Assembly: GCF_001690195.1 (NCBI RefSeq) | Contig: NZ_LZGM01000078.1 | Coordinates: 1-64,000 of the forward strand | Reading direction: 5' to 3' | DNA from: Gilliamella sp. wkB108 | GTDB lineage: Bacteria > Pseudomonadota > Gammaproteobacteria > Enterobacterales > Orbaceae | Length of the DNA stretch: 64,000 nt | In this document: positions 28,871 through 39,795 of the stretch, in pieces | Position numbering within the stretch: the first letter of the stretch is position 1 | Layout of the letters: each line of letters begins with the position of its first letter | Translations under genes and position numbers: made by a program | The notes under the pieces: model-generated | Databases searched by the model: none | What the model saw: only the letters and a program-made list of their open reading frames with translations | What the model was told of the DNA's origin: nothing

Positions 28871-30703
28871 ATGAAAAAATTATATTGCTTTGTTTTAATT
28901 AATATCCTCATTTCGTCTATTATCGCCTTGCGCTACTTTTTAGTTCCAGGTTCATCATTTTCTTGGTTAGGTAGTACTTTTTCATTATTTGCTGTTTTAG
29001 GGCATTTCTTCTCATTATACTTACTCTTATTCCTTATTTGTATTCCTGTGCTTTGGTTGAATAAATATATTAGTAATTTTATTTTGGCAATACTATTTAG
29101 CTTTCTACAAATTGGATTGTATGTCGATACGATAGTTTTTCAGCAGTATCGTTTTCATATTAATCAATCTGTATTATCTATGGTAATGTCTGGACAGGTC
29201 GTTGATTTTGCCCTGATAACCTATATTTTAATATTTATGCTAATGGCTGTGGTTTTTACTATTGAATATTTTATTCTTTATCTGCTTGATAAAAAAATAG
29301 CAAAACAGCAAATAGCACACCATAAAAAAGGTCGCGTTATATTATTGGCGACTCTATTTCTTTTTTCTTCATTTTTGCTAAGTCATTTAGTGCATATGAT
29401 TGCATTTTATTATGCATATTCTCCAATTATGGTTGTTAAAGAGTATATTCCCCTCTATCGTCCTTTTACCTCAAAAGAGATAATGGGTTTTTTTGATAAA
29501 CAGGGAAGACACAAGGTCATTTATGATAAAGAAAATGAACATGCTAGTGTTAATTATCCTAGAAATAAACTGGTGATTAACCCGGATAATAAAAAACCTC
29601 TAAACATTATGTTTATCGTTTTAGATTCATGGCGCTATGATACCTTTAATGAAGAAATTTCACCAAATACTTATCATTTTACTAAACAAAATGATGGTGT
29701 GATTTTTAATAACCATTATTCCACAGGGAATGCAACTCGTACCGGTATTTTTGGTTTGTTTTATGGGCTTCCTGGTACATACTGGGATGCATTTTTACGT
29801 AATAGTATTCCTTCTCTATTTGTTACAACCTTACAAAAAGAAAATTTTAATATTGGCATATTTACTTCAGCTAAGGTTTCTTCTCCTGAATTCGATCGTA
29901 CGGTATTTGCTACGATTAAAAATTTAAGAATTAGTAGTAAAGATGGTTCAGCATCAAGTCGGGATAAACAGATCACTGAAGATTGGTTACAATGGTATCA
30001 AAAACGTGATACAACAAAGCCAACATTTTCATTTTTGTTTTACGATGCACCTCATGCTTATGATTTTCCAAATGACTTTGAAGTTAAATTTAAACCGATG
30101 GAAGATATTAATTATATGACACTTAATAATAATTCCGATCCTGTGCCGATTTTTAATCGTTATAAAGAAAGTGTCTATTATGATGATTATCTTTTACAAA
30201 AGATTTATGATGAACTCGCGACATCAGGTGCATTAGACAATACACTAATAGTGATTACAGGTGATCATTCACAAGAGATGAATGATAATAAATTAGGTTT
30301 TTGGGGACACAATGGCAACTACACTGATGCCCAAACTAAGGTACCGTTTATTATAATCGGTGCAAAAAAACTAGGTGATATAGAAAGTAACGCGAATCAA
30401 CTGACAAGCCATGAAGATGTTGTGCCTTCATTAATGAAGCATCTACTCTATGTGAATAATGATATCAGGGATTATGCTACAGGGTATGATCTATTTAAAC
30501 CGATTACTGACCGCAATTGGCTATTAATGTCTAATTACAGTTCTTATGCAGTTAAGACGCCGGAAAATATCTATCTGGTAAATCGTTTAGGTATTAGTCA
30601 CTATATGGATTCACATTATCATGAAGTAAATCAAACTCCCAATTATCAATATATTCAGGCGGCGATGAATAATATGCGTTACTTTTATCAATCTTCTAAA
30701 TAG
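28871..30703 (+). CDS. yejM: LapC/YejM (PbgA)-type inner-membrane sulfatase-like regulator
   Basis: Protein of 610 residues (E. coli 586) with five N-terminal transmembrane helices (DUF3413, to about residue 190) and a periplasmic alkaline-phosphatase/sulfatase-fold domain (IMFIVLDSWRYDTF, NATRTGIFGLFYG, TGDHSQEMND, GHNG). In E. coli LapC senses periplasmic LPS and restrains LapB/FtsH degradation of LpxC. The sulfatase-type nucleophile is replaced: the metal site begins LDSWRYD and the Thr in NATRTG takes the nucleophile position. It sits alone between two hairpins. Confidence 0.9.
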   Translation: MKKLYCFVLINILISSIIALRYFLVPGSSFSWLGSTFSLFAVLGHFFSLYLLLFLICIPVLWLNKYISNFILAILFSFLQIGLYVDTIVFQQYRFHINQSVLSMVMSGQVVDFALITYILIFMLMAVVFTIEYFILYLLDKKIAKQQIAHHKKGRVILLATLFLFSSFLLSHLVHMIAFYYAYSPIMVVKEYIPLYRPFTSKEIMGFFDKQGRHKVIYDKENEHASVNYPRNKLVINPDNKKPLNIMFIVLDSWRYDTFNEEISPNTYHFTKQNDGVIFNNHYSTGNATRTGIFGLFYGLPGTYWDAFLRNSIPSLFVTTLQKENFNIGIFTSAKVSSPEFDRTVFATIKNLRISSKDGSASSRDKQITEDWLQWYQKRDTTKPTFSFLFYDAPHAYDFPNDFEVKFKPMEDINYMTLNNNSDPVPIFNRYKESVYYDDYLLQKIYDELATSGALDNTLIVITGDHSQEMNDNKLGFWGHNGNYTDAQTKVPFIIIGAKKLGDIESNANQLTSHEDVVPSLMKHLLYVNNDIRDYATGYDLFKPITDRNWLLMSNYSSYAVKTPENIYLVNRLGISHYMDSHYHEVNQTPNYQYIQAAMNNMRYFYQSSK

Positions 30704-30711
30704 TGATTTGA

Positions 30712-30728
30712 CCGCCACAAAGTGGCGG
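30712..30728. terminator. hairpin between convergent yejM and sppA
   Basis: CCGCCAC, AAA, GTGGCGG is a GC-rich 7-bp stem in the 30-nt gap between two converging genes. It is followed by GTTTT on the plus strand, so it likely serves both directions. Confidence 0.75.
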
Positions 30729-30733
30729 ACGTT

Positions 30734-32557
30734 TTAACGGACATCAGCGCAGTTTAAGCAGTAAATATATCGATTTTGAATATCATGAAATTTATCCCAT
30801 AAAGATACTTGCTGTTGTAACTGTTTTACTTCTGGTAATTGTTCAAAGAGAATGCTAGCTGTTGATTTAGGTAGTGCTGCTACTATATCTGAAGTAAGTA
30901 CATTAAACCATTTTGTTTCTGGTTTTTGCCAATCAATTTTATAATCAGTTAGGTGCGCTAATGTTGCAGCCATTTCGACTGCATCATCAAAGTCTCCTAA
31001 TTTATCTACTAATCCATTTTTGTTAGCTTCTATACCTAACCACACCTGACCTTGAGCAATTTTATCAACTTGCTCAGATGACATATGACGAGCTTGTGCA
31101 ACTAGTGAGATAAATGTGTTATAACCATTTTCAATATTGATTTGAATCAATTGGCTCATTTCATCAGGTAAATCTTCGGCTAGATTACTTTTAGATAATG
31201 GTGAAGTTGTAACACCATCACTATAGACGCCTATATGGGAAAGTGATTTTTCAAATGTTGGAATAATACCAAAAATGCCAATTGAACCAGTAATAGTGGT
31301 TGGACTGGCAAAAATAAAATCCGAAGCAGTAGATACCCAATAACCACCAGAAGCAGCCATGCCTCCCATAGAGACAACTACAGGGATCTGATTATCCCGG
31401 ATTGCTTCAAGCTCTTCGCGAATAGCTTCAGAAGCCTCAACACTGCCTCCAGGGCTATTAACACGCAATACCACAGCACCAATATTTAAATTACTACGTA
31501 TTTTTCTTAGCTGATTAACAATATCTAGGCTTCCAGCTACATTACTGCTACTTTCACCGCTTGTAATAGTACCATTGACAAATACAACAGCAATGATAGG
31601 TTTATCACTTTTTTCATCATCTGATTCATCCTTTTGCTGTTTTTTTAGTTGATAGTCGTAAATACTGACTTCATTTGTATGGGACATTTCAAGTTCAAAT
31701 TCATAACTGGAGGCAATAACATCAACTAAACCATTTGATAGTGCATACTGACTCATACTGCCGTTAGCTGCTTTTAATTGTGATAACATTTCTGCTGGAG
31801 TTGCAACTAATTGTGCAGCAGGGCGCTTTCTTTGGCTAGAAATATCATTAAGATAACTATTCCACATCAGCGTTAACCAGCGAGTTGTATTACTTTTGGC
31901 TTCTTCAGACATATTATCACGTAAAAAAGGCTCTACCGCGGACTTGTAGGTACCAACACGGAACACATGAGTATTAACTTTTAAGTTTTTAAGTAACGTA
32001 TTGTAGTATAAGTTGCTAGCAGATAGGCCAAATACATTGACAGCTCCTTGTGGTTTCAAATAGATTTCATCGGCATAGCTAGCTAAATAATATTGACTTT
32101 GATTAAAATTTGAGCCAATTGCGTAAATAGGTTTTTTAGCATTACTAAATTTAGTTAAATATTTACCGATGTATTGTAGCGAACTCATGTCAGCCCCCAC
32201 AAAGTTATCTAATTTAAGGATAATACTTTTAATATTAGGATCTTTTGTGGCTTGTGCTATTTTTTGTGTTAATACAAATAAACTATTCTCGCGTGCAATA
32301 TTTACACTTTTGCCATATATCTTATTTTGTAATGCGTAAATATTATCGCTATACAGAGAGTTATCCACTATTACACCTTCAATATCTAATACTAGCGCAC
32401 CTTTTTGTGGGACAATTTCTTGTTTTTGAGCCTCTTTGACTAAAGAAATGGCACTAAATATAAGGATAATGATGATTAAAAAGATGAGATTAAGAAAGAT
32501 TTCTCTAATTAAGTTGATAATTTTCCAAATGGTTTTAAAGAATGATAAAACAAACAT
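30734..32557 (-). CDS. sppA: signal peptide peptidase SppA (protease IV, 67 kDa type)
   Basis: Inner-membrane serine protease that degrades cleaved signal peptides. One N-terminal membrane helix is followed by tandem ClpP-like repeats. The catalytic Lys is in FRVGTYKSAVEPF (residue 205 from my start) in the first half. The nucleophile Ser is in GGMAASGGYW in the second half, followed by FASPTTITGSIGIFG. I use the ATG at 32557 (607 residues), which has AGGGG 9 nt upstream; the in-frame TTG at 32566 lies too close to that site. Confidence 0.94.
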   Translation of the reverse strand: MFVLSFFKTIWKIINLIREIFLNLIFLIIIILIFSAISLVKEAQKQEIVPQKGALVLDIEGVIVDNSLYSDNIYALQNKIYGKSVNIARENSLFVLTQKIAQATKDPNIKSIILKLDNFVGADMSSLQYIGKYLTKFSNAKKPIYAIGSNFNQSQYYLASYADEIYLKPQGAVNVFGLSASNLYYNTLLKNLKVNTHVFRVGTYKSAVEPFLRDNMSEEAKSNTTRWLTLMWNSYLNDISSQRKRPAAQLVATPAEMLSQLKAANGSMSQYALSNGLVDVIASSYEFELEMSHTNEVSIYDYQLKKQQKDESDDEKSDKPIIAVVFVNGTITSGESSSNVAGSLDIVNQLRKIRSNLNIGAVVLRVNSPGGSVEASEAIREELEAIRDNQIPVVVSMGGMAASGGYWVSTASDFIFASPTTITGSIGIFGIIPTFEKSLSHIGVYSDGVTTSPLSKSNLAEDLPDEMSQLIQINIENGYNTFISLVAQARHMSSEQVDKIAQGQVWLGIEANKNGLVDKLGDFDDAVEMAATLAHLTDYKIDWQKPETKWFNVLTSDIVAALPKSTASILFEQLPEVKQLQQQVSLWDKFHDIQNRYIYCLNCADVR

Positions 32558-32573
32558 AATATACAACCCCTGT

Positions 32574-33407
32574 TTATAACAGCTTATCTATTTTTTTGGC
32601 TTCAATATTTCTTTTTTTAAAATATTTTTTATCTTCAAAACGTAAGCAGGTTAATTTTCCTCCCCAACAACATCCGGTATCAAGTGCATAGATATTTTCG
32701 GGAGTTCCTTTACCATTTAAAGCAGCCCAATGACCAAAAGCGATACTGTATTGAGTTGGAATTTTATTCGGCAATAAAAACCAAGGTTTTAGTTTGTTTG
32801 GAGCTTGCTCTGGTGATTTTTTATAATAGAAATCAAGTCGACCATCATCATAGCAAAAACGCATACGAGTTAATGCATTAGCAATATAGCGAAGTCGATC
32901 GAATCCTTGCAACTTGGGTGACCATTCATCAGGAAAATTACCGTACATTTTATCAAGGAAAAGAGGATAGGAATCACTAGATAAAACCACATTCAGATCG
33001 TGAGCACAATTTTTTAGTGTTTCAAGATCCCATTGTGGTGAAATACCTGCATGAGTCATAATAAGTTTCAGTTCTTCATCTAACTGAATCAATGGTTGTT
33101 TACGCAACCAATTGATTAATTCATCTAAATCAGGCGCATTCAATACATCTTCAAGATTATCTTTTTTTTTGGCTGGAGTAACCTTAGCATGAATTGATAA
33201 TAAATGAAGATCATGATTACCTAACACTAAACGAATTTGTTCACTATTTTTTTGGACAAATCGTAACACCTCAAGTGAATTAGGCCCTCTAGCGACTAGG
33301 TCGCCAGTCAACCATAAAATGTCAGATGATGAAAATTTTGCTTTTTCAAGTAATCGCATAAATTCATCATAACAGCCATGAATATCACCAATAAGTAGAT
33401 TTGCCAT
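32574..33407 (-). CDS. apaH: diadenosine tetraphosphatase (symmetrical)
   Basis: Calcineurin-like phosphoesterase that hydrolyses Ap4A and removes Np4 caps from [18 protein letters not shown], the [11 protein letters not shown] motif and [10 protein letters not shown] give the dinuclear metal site. Start set at 33407 (277 residues), since [11 protein letters not shown] matches the E. coli N-terminus and AAAGG precedes it. A start at 33431 would overlap rsmA. In E. coli apaG separates rsmA and apaH; it is missing here. Confidence 0.95.
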   Translation of the reverse strand: MANLLIGDIHGCYDEFMRLLEKAKFSSSDILWLTGDLVARGPNSLEVLRFVQKNSEQIRLVLGNHDLHLLSIHAKVTPAKKKDNLEDVLNAPDLDELINWLRKQPLIQLDEELKLIMTHAGISPQWDLETLKNCAHDLNVVLSSDSYPLFLDKMYGNFPDEWSPKLQGFDRLRYIANALTRMRFCYDDGRLDFYYKKSPEQAPNKLKPWFLLPNKIPTQYSIAFGHWAALNGKGTPENIYALDTGCCWGGKLTCLRFEDKKYFKKRNIEAKKIDKLL

Positions 33408-33411
33408 ACCT

Positions 33412-34212
33412 TTATTTCCAAGCGTTTGCAAGTAAGCAGTATTGTTGTACTGTCAAATTTTCAGCACGTAAATTAGGATCAATGTTTAATTCATTCAATT
33501 GCTCGATTGTGAACATATTGCTCAAACTGTTACGAATGGTTTTACGTCGTTGATTAAATGCTTCTGTTGTTAATCGAGAAAGTACTTTAATATCATTTAC
33601 ATGATAAGGTTTATTTTTTTTATAAGGAATTAACTTAACCACCGCAGAATCAACTTTAGGGGCCGGTTTGAAAGATGTCGGTGGCACTTCTAGTACTGGA
33701 ATAATCTGACAATAATATTGAGCCATGACACTTAGTCTACCATAATCTTTACTATTCGGCGCTGCAACTAAACGCGTCACTACCTCTTTTTGTAACATAA
33801 AGTGCATGTCAGTAATAATATTTGCATACTGGAATAGATGAAACATCAATGGGGTTGATATATTATAAGGTAAATTACCAAATACCCTTAAAGGTTTACC
33901 AAGTTGGTCAGCGAGTTGATTGAAATCAAACGTTAGAGCATCTTGCTCAATAACGGTAAGTTTATTATTTAATATCGGATTTTCAATAAGTCTATTGGCT
34001 AAATCACGATCGATTTCTATCACAGTTAGATGCTCTACATGTTTACTGACAGGTATAGTTAATGCAGCAAGCCCAGGTCCAATTTCGACCAAAGCTTGTT
34101 CACTTTTGGGTTGTATCGCTGCAATTATACTTTCAATAATGAAATCATCATGTAAGAAATTCTGTCCAAAGCGTTTACGAGCAAAATGTCCTTGGTGTAC
34201 ACGATTATTCAT
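33412..34212 (-). CDS. rsmA: 16S rRNA (adenine1518-N6/adenine1519-N6)-dimethyltransferase
   Basis: KsgA-type methyltransferase (266 residues) that dimethylates two adjacent adenines in helix 45 during 30S maturation. It has [20 protein letters not shown] (AdoMet motif I), [20 protein letters not shown] (NLPY active site) and [12 protein letters not shown]. The start [20 protein letters not shown] is the E. coli start, and it overlaps the end of surA by 8 nt. pdxA, which lies between surA and rsmA in E. coli, is absent. Confidence 0.96.
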   Translation of the reverse strand: MNNRVHQGHFARKRFGQNFLHDDFIIESIIAAIQPKSEQALVEIGPGLAALTIPVSKHVEHLTVIEIDRDLANRLIENPILNNKLTVIEQDALTFDFNQLADQLGKPLRVFGNLPYNISTPLMFHLFQYANIITDMHFMLQKEVVTRLVAAPNSKDYGRLSVMAQYYCQIIPVLEVPPTSFKPAPKVDSAVVKLIPYKKNKPYHVNDIKVLSRLTTEAFNQRRKTIRNSLSNMFTIEQLNELNIDPNLRAENLTVQQYCLLANAWK

Positions 34213-35518
34213 TAGTTTCTTCACCTACGATTTTAATATATGCATCACCTTTAAGTTCTTGTATCCAAACTTGTACTTCTTCGCTAAATTTGCGATTAAA
34301 AATCATTCGATAAGCTTGCTCTTTTTTAGCCATATCAGTACGATCAGCTGTTCGGGTATCTAGAAGTTGAATTAAATGCCAGCCAAAAGAGGATTTAATT
34401 GGCTGACTAATCTCATCTTTTTTAAGCTGAAGTAATGCGTTTTTAAATGCAGGATCGTAACGATCTGGAGGATTCCAACCAAGATCTCCGCCGTTACTTG
34501 CTGAGCCAGGATCTTCAGAATAGGTTTTAGCTGCAGATTCGAAAGTTGTTGTGCCACTGGTAATTGATTTGCGAATATCAGTCAATTTTTGTTTTGCTTT
34601 TTGATCGGTTACTAATACATTAGTCTTGATTAAAATATGTCGAGCTTTGACTTCTTGAACCGTGATAGTTTTTGGTGCTTCTGAGCGACTATCGTCTACT
34701 TTTAAAATATGAAAACCGACACCTGAACGAATTGGACCAACAATACTACCTTTCGGGGCTCGAATTAGACGTTCTTCAAAAATTGTTGGTAGTTCAGTTA
34801 ATTTATGCCATCCCATGTTGCCACCTTTTAAGGCAAGATCATCATTTGAATAGGATGTGGCTAACTTAGCAAAGTTTTCACCTTTTTGCGCTCGGTTAAC
34901 AATGTCCCGAGCTTTATTAGCGGCTGTATCAATTTGTTGTTTTGATGCTTTTTCTGGTACCGAGATTAGAATATGACTAATTTTGACATCAATATTATTG
35001 GTTGGTTGCTTTGCAATGTTTTTGGCTAAATTTTCAACTTCTTTATCTGAGATATTAATGCGATGTTTTATTTCATTCATTTGAGTTTGTTCTAGTAACA
35101 TATCATTGTGAATACGTTCACGATAAGCACTATACCCAATCCCCATTGTTGATAATTTCGATCTTAATTCGTCAATGGTCATACCATTTTCTTGGGCAAT
35201 TCTCCCGATAGCATCAGTAACTTCATCATCGCTAATAGTGATTTTATTTTTAGTCGCTTTTTGAAGAATTAAATTTTCAGTAATTAAACGATCAATAATT
35301 TGTTTTCGAAGTACCTGATCATTAGGTAAATTCTGAGGATCGGTACTGGCTTTGATTGTTTTAAGCATATCATTAACATCACTTTCCAAAATGACGTTGT
35401 TATTAACAATAGCTGCGACACTCTCTATTACCTTGGGAGCGGCATTCACCGAAAATGGCATAGCAAGCCCTAAACTGATACTTAAGTTTAATGCGATAAT
35501 TAGTTTTAGTAGTTTCAT
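34205..35518 (-). CDS. surA: periplasmic chaperone SurA
   Basis: Major chaperone delivering outer-membrane proteins such as LptD to BamA. 437 residues: signal peptide of about 26 residues (SVNA), N-terminal chaperone region beginning [18 protein letters not shown], two parvulin domains (ISHILIS...[13 protein letters not shown] and RHILIKTN...[13 protein letters not shown]), and a C-terminal helix. lptD lies directly upstream. Confidence 0.96.
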   Translation of the reverse strand: MKLLKLIIALNLSISLGLAMPFSVNAAPKVIESVAAIVNNNVILESDVNDMLKTIKASTDPQNLPNDQVLRKQIIDRLITENLILQKATKNKITISDDEVTDAIGRIAQENGMTIDELRSKLSTMGIGYSAYRERIHNDMLLEQTQMNEIKHRINISDKEVENLAKNIAKQPTNNIDVKISHILISVPEKASKQQIDTAANKARDIVNRAQKGENFAKLATSYSNDDLALKGGNMGWHKLTELPTIFEERLIRAPKGSIVGPIRSGVGFHILKVDDSRSEAPKTITVQEVKARHILIKTNVLVTDQKAKQKLTDIRKSITSGTTTFESAAKTYSEDPGSASNGGDLGWNPPDRYDPAFKNALLQLKKDEISQPIKSSFGWHLIQLLDTRTADRTDMAKKEQAYRMIFNRKFSEEVQVWIQELKGDAYIKIVGEETNE

Positions 35519-35597
35519 ATTTATTCAACTCATCTTGTTGCTACAGTATTTACTGTAATAAATTAATTAGTTAGTTATATTTTTTATGTAACTAGTT

Positions 35598-37946
35598 TTA
35601 TTCAAATATTGTTGTGTAATGTAATTTGCCAAAATCTAACATTTTAGCTTTGGTATCACGAGTTCGACCTAAGCCTTGTAATTCAAAATTAACTGAGAGT
35701 TTATTTTCATATTTGCTTTCGTGAGTTTTATTATCCCAATCTGTTAATTTTCGACCATACTGTACTGTCATTCCCCAACAACAATCACTATAATGTAACC
35801 CAACAAAACCATCAGCTATTTGGTTTGATTTAACATCATAATAATAAGAACCTACAGCGCTAACGGTTTGAGATAAAGGCCATGCAGTCATAATGCCTGC
35901 TTGGGAAATATCTTTTTTATATGGATTATTGTTGTCCTCAGTTTTAATAGTATCAATATAATTGTGATTTGCATAACGATAAGATAGTTGTATTAATTTC
36001 TCACTAGAAGGTCGATATTCAAATGTGGTATTTGCAAGAGAAATTGTATCGATTCGTGTGTCATACTGAACACCGCTTCGAAAAATAAAATCATCCGTCA
36101 CTCGCCAAAAACCGTCTGTTGCCCAAGTAAGGCTACCGGTATCAGAATTTTTATCCAGTTCTGAATTATGTTCACTGGTTTTTGATTTGGTAAAATAGGT
36201 AATTTGCCCAATAGAGAAATTAAATTTTTCAACTTTGTTACTATCATAAAAACGGGTAGTTACCCCTGTAGAGACCTTGTTGGTTGAAGCAATACGATCT
36301 AAACCACTATAAGGTTGATCCCTAAATAATCCAATATAATCGGATTGTAGTAAAGTTGAATCATAGTTTTCAGTGTTTGATTGATTGCGATAAGGAATAT
36401 AGATATATTTAACCCGAGGCTCTAAGGTTTGTGTATAACCTTCAATAAAAGTGGTATCTCGTTCAAAAATGACTTTGCCATCGACACTGAACTTAGGTAT
36501 AAAGCGATTAACACTTTTATCAAGTTCTTTATTTTTTTTGATGTTATCTTGCTTATAATGTGTTGCCATCAAACCAGCTTCAGTAGCTAATTTAGCCCAA
36601 GAGTTGCTTAATGTATAGTTTAATGTTGGTTCAATATGCGAACGCCATGCATTAGGTTTGTTGTTTCCGGCATTAATAAAATGTGAGATTTGACCGAAAG
36701 TAGTAAATTTAAATGGACCTAAATCATAATTATAATAGTGTACATCTAACTGGGGCTGTGTTTGATAAAGATCGTCTTTCCCAGAAGAATAGAAGGTTTG
36801 AAAGTGCCGATACCCTAATGTGATGTCCCAATTGTCATTATTATAACCTATTTTATAGTGTTGAGTTAGATAACCCGCTGTTTGTGATGCATACTTCGAA
36901 CTTAAATCGGTTAAATATTGATTATCACTCACGCGCGTGGTATCAACATAAAAGCGCCAATTATAGTTAATTAACTCGTCATTTTTCCAATAAAATAACC
37001 AACGATGCTGATTATCGTCATAATTATTGCCATTTAATTGTCTACGCCTATCCTCTCTATATTTACTGTCATGTTGTAACCAGTCAAAAGCTAATGTCCC
37101 TAAGCCAATTTGATTTAAATAACGAAATTCAGTTTGTAATTGTAAGCCACGATGTTGTAACTCTCTTGGGGTAAATGTTGCATCATAGTTGGGTGCTATG
37201 TTCCAATAAATGGGTAACGAAAAATCAACACCATCAATACTGTCATAACTGATGTTAGGCATTAATAAACCTGAACGTCGTTTATCACCGGTTGGCAATT
37301 GTAAATAAGGTGAATATAAAACGGGTACTTTCCCTATACGGAAAACAGCATTCCATACTTCAAGTAATTGTTCTTTGTTGTCATGGATAACCGTTGTTCC
37401 TTTAATATTCCAAGTACTATCATTGATAGGGCAAGAGGTAAAACTACCATTTTTTAAAATCAGGAAGCGATTTTCTTCAAGTTTTACTTCATCAGCGTTA
37501 CCCCGCCCAAGTCTATTAACCAGATGATACTCACTTGGCTTCATATTAGTGTCATTAGTATTAAGATTCATGGAGGCATCATTACCTTTCATCTTAATCA
37601 AATTATCCTGATAAACAACATCACCGTTAAGTGTAACGATGCGATTATTTTTGTCTTGTGAATCAATAGTGACTTTATTGGCTTGAATGGTACGGTTACC
37701 TTGTTCTATTGATACAGCGCCTTGATAAATAGCTGTATTAGGGTAAATAGCTTCAAATTGGTTAGCTTCAGCGTTGACCGGTAATGTATTGATATCACCT
37801 TCGACTAAAGGACGATCAAATCGAGGAACATCAATAAGGCATTGTGGATTATCGCTAATGGCATTAGGTAGGTTTATCGCATATGTACTATTATACAAAG
37901 ACAGTGAAACCGCTATTGCAATAAATGAGGGCGCTAATTTTTTCAT
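35598..37946 (-). CDS. lptD: LPS-assembly protein LptD
   Basis: Outer-membrane component of the LPS transport bridge, 782 residues from the ATG at 37946. Signal peptide to about residue 24, a periplasmic beta-jellyroll (about 60-200, IYQGAVSIEQGNRTIQANKV) that receives LPS from LptA, then a 26-strand beta-barrel. The disulfide cysteines are recognisable: one near the mature N-terminus (QCLIDVP), one in FTSCPIND, and the adjacent pair in SDCCWGMTVQYG. A TTG three bases upstream is an alternative start. No strong ribosome-binding site is visible. Confidence 0.95.
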   Translation of the reverse strand: MKKLAPSFIAIAVSLSLYNSTYAINLPNAISDNPQCLIDVPRFDRPLVEGDINTLPVNAEANQFEAIYPNTAIYQGAVSIEQGNRTIQANKVTIDSQDKNNRIVTLNGDVVYQDNLIKMKGNDASMNLNTNDTNMKPSEYHLVNRLGRGNADEVKLEENRFLILKNGSFTSCPINDSTWNIKGTTVIHDNKEQLLEVWNAVFRIGKVPVLYSPYLQLPTGDKRRSGLLMPNISYDSIDGVDFSLPIYWNIAPNYDATFTPRELQHRGLQLQTEFRYLNQIGLGTLAFDWLQHDSKYREDRRRQLNGNNYDDNQHRWLFYWKNDELINYNWRFYVDTTRVSDNQYLTDLSSKYASQTAGYLTQHYKIGYNNDNWDITLGYRHFQTFYSSGKDDLYQTQPQLDVHYYNYDLGPFKFTTFGQISHFINAGNNKPNAWRSHIEPTLNYTLSNSWAKLATEAGLMATHYKQDNIKKNKELDKSVNRFIPKFSVDGKVIFERDTTFIEGYTQTLEPRVKYIYIPYRNQSNTENYDSTLLQSDYIGLFRDQPYSGLDRIASTNKVSTGVTTRFYDSNKVEKFNFSIGQITYFTKSKTSEHNSELDKNSDTGSLTWATDGFWRVTDDFIFRSGVQYDTRIDTISLANTTFEYRPSSEKLIQLSYRYANHNYIDTIKTEDNNNPYKKDISQAGIMTAWPLSQTVSAVGSYYYDVKSNQIADGFVGLHYSDCCWGMTVQYGRKLTDWDNKTHESKYENKLSVNFELQGLGRTRDTKAKMLDFGKLHYTTIFE

Positions 37947-38020
37947 CAATGTTCAAAAGTAATAATGATTATTTTAATTAAAACATTATAGCGATTATTT
38001 ACAAAAGTGCGAATGAAAAA

Positions 38021-39355
38021 TTAACGTTTTACTTTACGCCTGTTTGTTTTACTCAGCTGTTTAACCATTGCAATTCTTTTTTCAACTGGCGCATATTGGA
38101 ACTCATCCCACCATTTAGCTAAGTCTAAAAGTTCGCCTTTTTCAATGGATGCTCGCATCTCTAGAAGATCATAAGCGGCTCGGAATTTTGGGTGTTCTAA
38201 AATGGCAAAAGCACGTTTTCCTTCTCGTTTCTTCATCCGTAATTGTAATCGCCAAATATCGCCCATAATAGAAGTTAAACGTCTAGGGATAGCAATTATT
38301 CGGCATTGTTCACTAAGTACATCATTAATTGCCATGGAAAATGAATCATGAAATTGTAAACCGCTTTCTACACAAGTAAGTTGAGTTTGTTCCATGATTG
38401 GATACCAAAAAAATACGGCAAATAAAAAAGCAGGATTGACGCGTTGATTATTTGATATTCGGTAATCGGTATTTTTTAACACTTGCTCAATAATTTTGTC
38501 TAAATTGCTATTATGGTTTTGTGTGAATAAGCGTTCAATAATCGGGAAGAGCTGTTCAAAAAGATGATATTCTCTTAGTAAAGAGTAGGTTTTAAACCCA
38601 TATCCAGTTTGCAGTAATTTCAGAGATTCATCAAAAAGACGTGCTGAAGGAATATTTTTCAATAATGGTGCTAGTGCTTTAATCGGTTGCGCAGTGGACG
38701 GTTCAATATTCATATTAAGCTTTGCTGCAAAACGTACCGTTCTTAACATTCGCACAGGATCTTCCCGATAACGGGTTTGTGGATCGCCAATTAGCCGAAT
38801 AATTCCATTTTTCAAATCTTGTAGACCATGACAATAATCACGTAATGTAAAGTCTTTTACATCATAATAAAGCGCATTCATGGTAAAATCACGGCGCATA
38901 GCATCTTGTTCTATTGTGCCGTAAACATTATCGCGTAATAGCATTCCTGATTGAGATCGTTTGCAAATATTGGTTTGAGCGTTTTGATCATCATGTTCAC
39001 CACGGAAAGTGGCTACTTCTATTATCTCTTTACCAAACATAATATGTGCTAGGCGAAAACGTCTACCAACTAAACGACAATTACGAAATATTTTTTGGAT
39101 TTGTTCTGGTGTGGCATTGGTTGTGATATCAAAATCTTTCGGTTTTTTACCTAATAAAAGATCCCTGATACAACCACCCACGAGATAAGCTTCGTACCCC
39201 TGTTTATTTAATCTATAAAGAACTTTTAACGCATTTTCACTGATATCCTTTCGAGAAATGTTATGTTCATTGCGAGGAATGGAAACATAGCGAGCTTGTG
39301 GCTGCTCTTCATGACGAAACATCTTACGATAAAAGCGTGAAACTTGTTTAAAAAT
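38021..39355 (-). CDS. pcnB: poly(A) polymerase I, probable AUU start
   Basis: Adds 3' poly(A) tails that promote RNA decay. The nucleotidyltransferase core has [50 protein letters not shown] and [19 protein letters not shown]. With an ATG the start would be 39322 (433 residues). However, the frame stays open upstream and encodes [10 protein letters not shown], which aligns with FTRVANFCRK of E. coli PcnB, whose known start is AUU. An in-frame ATT at 39353-39355 lies exactly there, with TGAGGT 6 nt upstream. I therefore place the start at 39355 (444 residues). The C-terminal basic tail is shorter than in E. coli. Confidence 0.9.
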   Translation of the reverse strand: MFKQVSRFYRKMFRHEEQPQARYVSIPRNEHNISRKDISENALKVLYRLNKQGYEAYLVGGCIRDLLLGKKPKDFDITTNATPEQIQKIFRNCRLVGRRFRLAHIMFGKEIIEVATFRGEHDDQNAQTNICKRSQSGMLLRDNVYGTIEQDAMRRDFTMNALYYDVKDFTLRDYCHGLQDLKNGIIRLIGDPQTRYREDPVRMLRTVRFAAKLNMNIEPSTAQPIKALAPLLKNIPSARLFDESLKLLQTGYGFKTYSLLREYHLFEQLFPIIERLFTQNHNSNLDKIIEQVLKNTDYRISNNQRVNPAFLFAVFFWYPIMEQTQLTCVESGLQFHDSFSMAINDVLSEQCRIIAIPRRLTSIMGDIWRLQLRMKKREGKRAFAILEHPKFRAAYDLLEMRASIEKGELLDLAKWWDEFQYAPVEKRIAMVKQLSKTNRRKVKR

Positions 39356-39795
39356 AGGGCACCTCAGTCATTATTTTTAGCTAATTAGCAAAATATAGCG
39401 CGCGATTATAACGCAATTGTTGATAACTTTCCATGCCTCTTCTTTAGGTTATTCCTACGATAGTTAATTTTTGTATTTTATAAAATATGAAATATTCTAC
39501 TGCATTTTTTTAAACTTAATTACCAACAATAGGATTTTATATAGTACAATTAACACTGCTTGGTCGCAAAGCGACATATTATATATACTTGTATTTATGT
39601 ACTATCTGCGGGCAAATTGAGATTAAATAAACGTATATTCAAAACTTTTTTTATATCAATTGCCGGAATAAAAACAAATAAATAATGGATTATTCAATGC
39701 AGTCGATATGTTTTGATTGTTTATTCTTGTAATGACGTTTATAAACTGAAGTAAATTGGATATATACCATTAACTGATAACTTATTGGGGATATT
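39356..39795. other. intergenic region between divergent pcnB and oxyR
   Basis: About 440 nt with no supported gene. It must hold divergent promoters. A tiny GTCGC/GCGAC hairpin lies at 39563-39575 without a T run. In E. coli the small RNA OxyS is transcribed divergently from oxyR; I cannot recognise an OxyS homologue here. Confidence 0.5.

Noticed and set aside
39563-39575. hairpin as the 3' end of an OxyS-like small RNA
   Set aside because: Only a 5-bp stem with no T run, and no similarity to OxyS that I can recognise.
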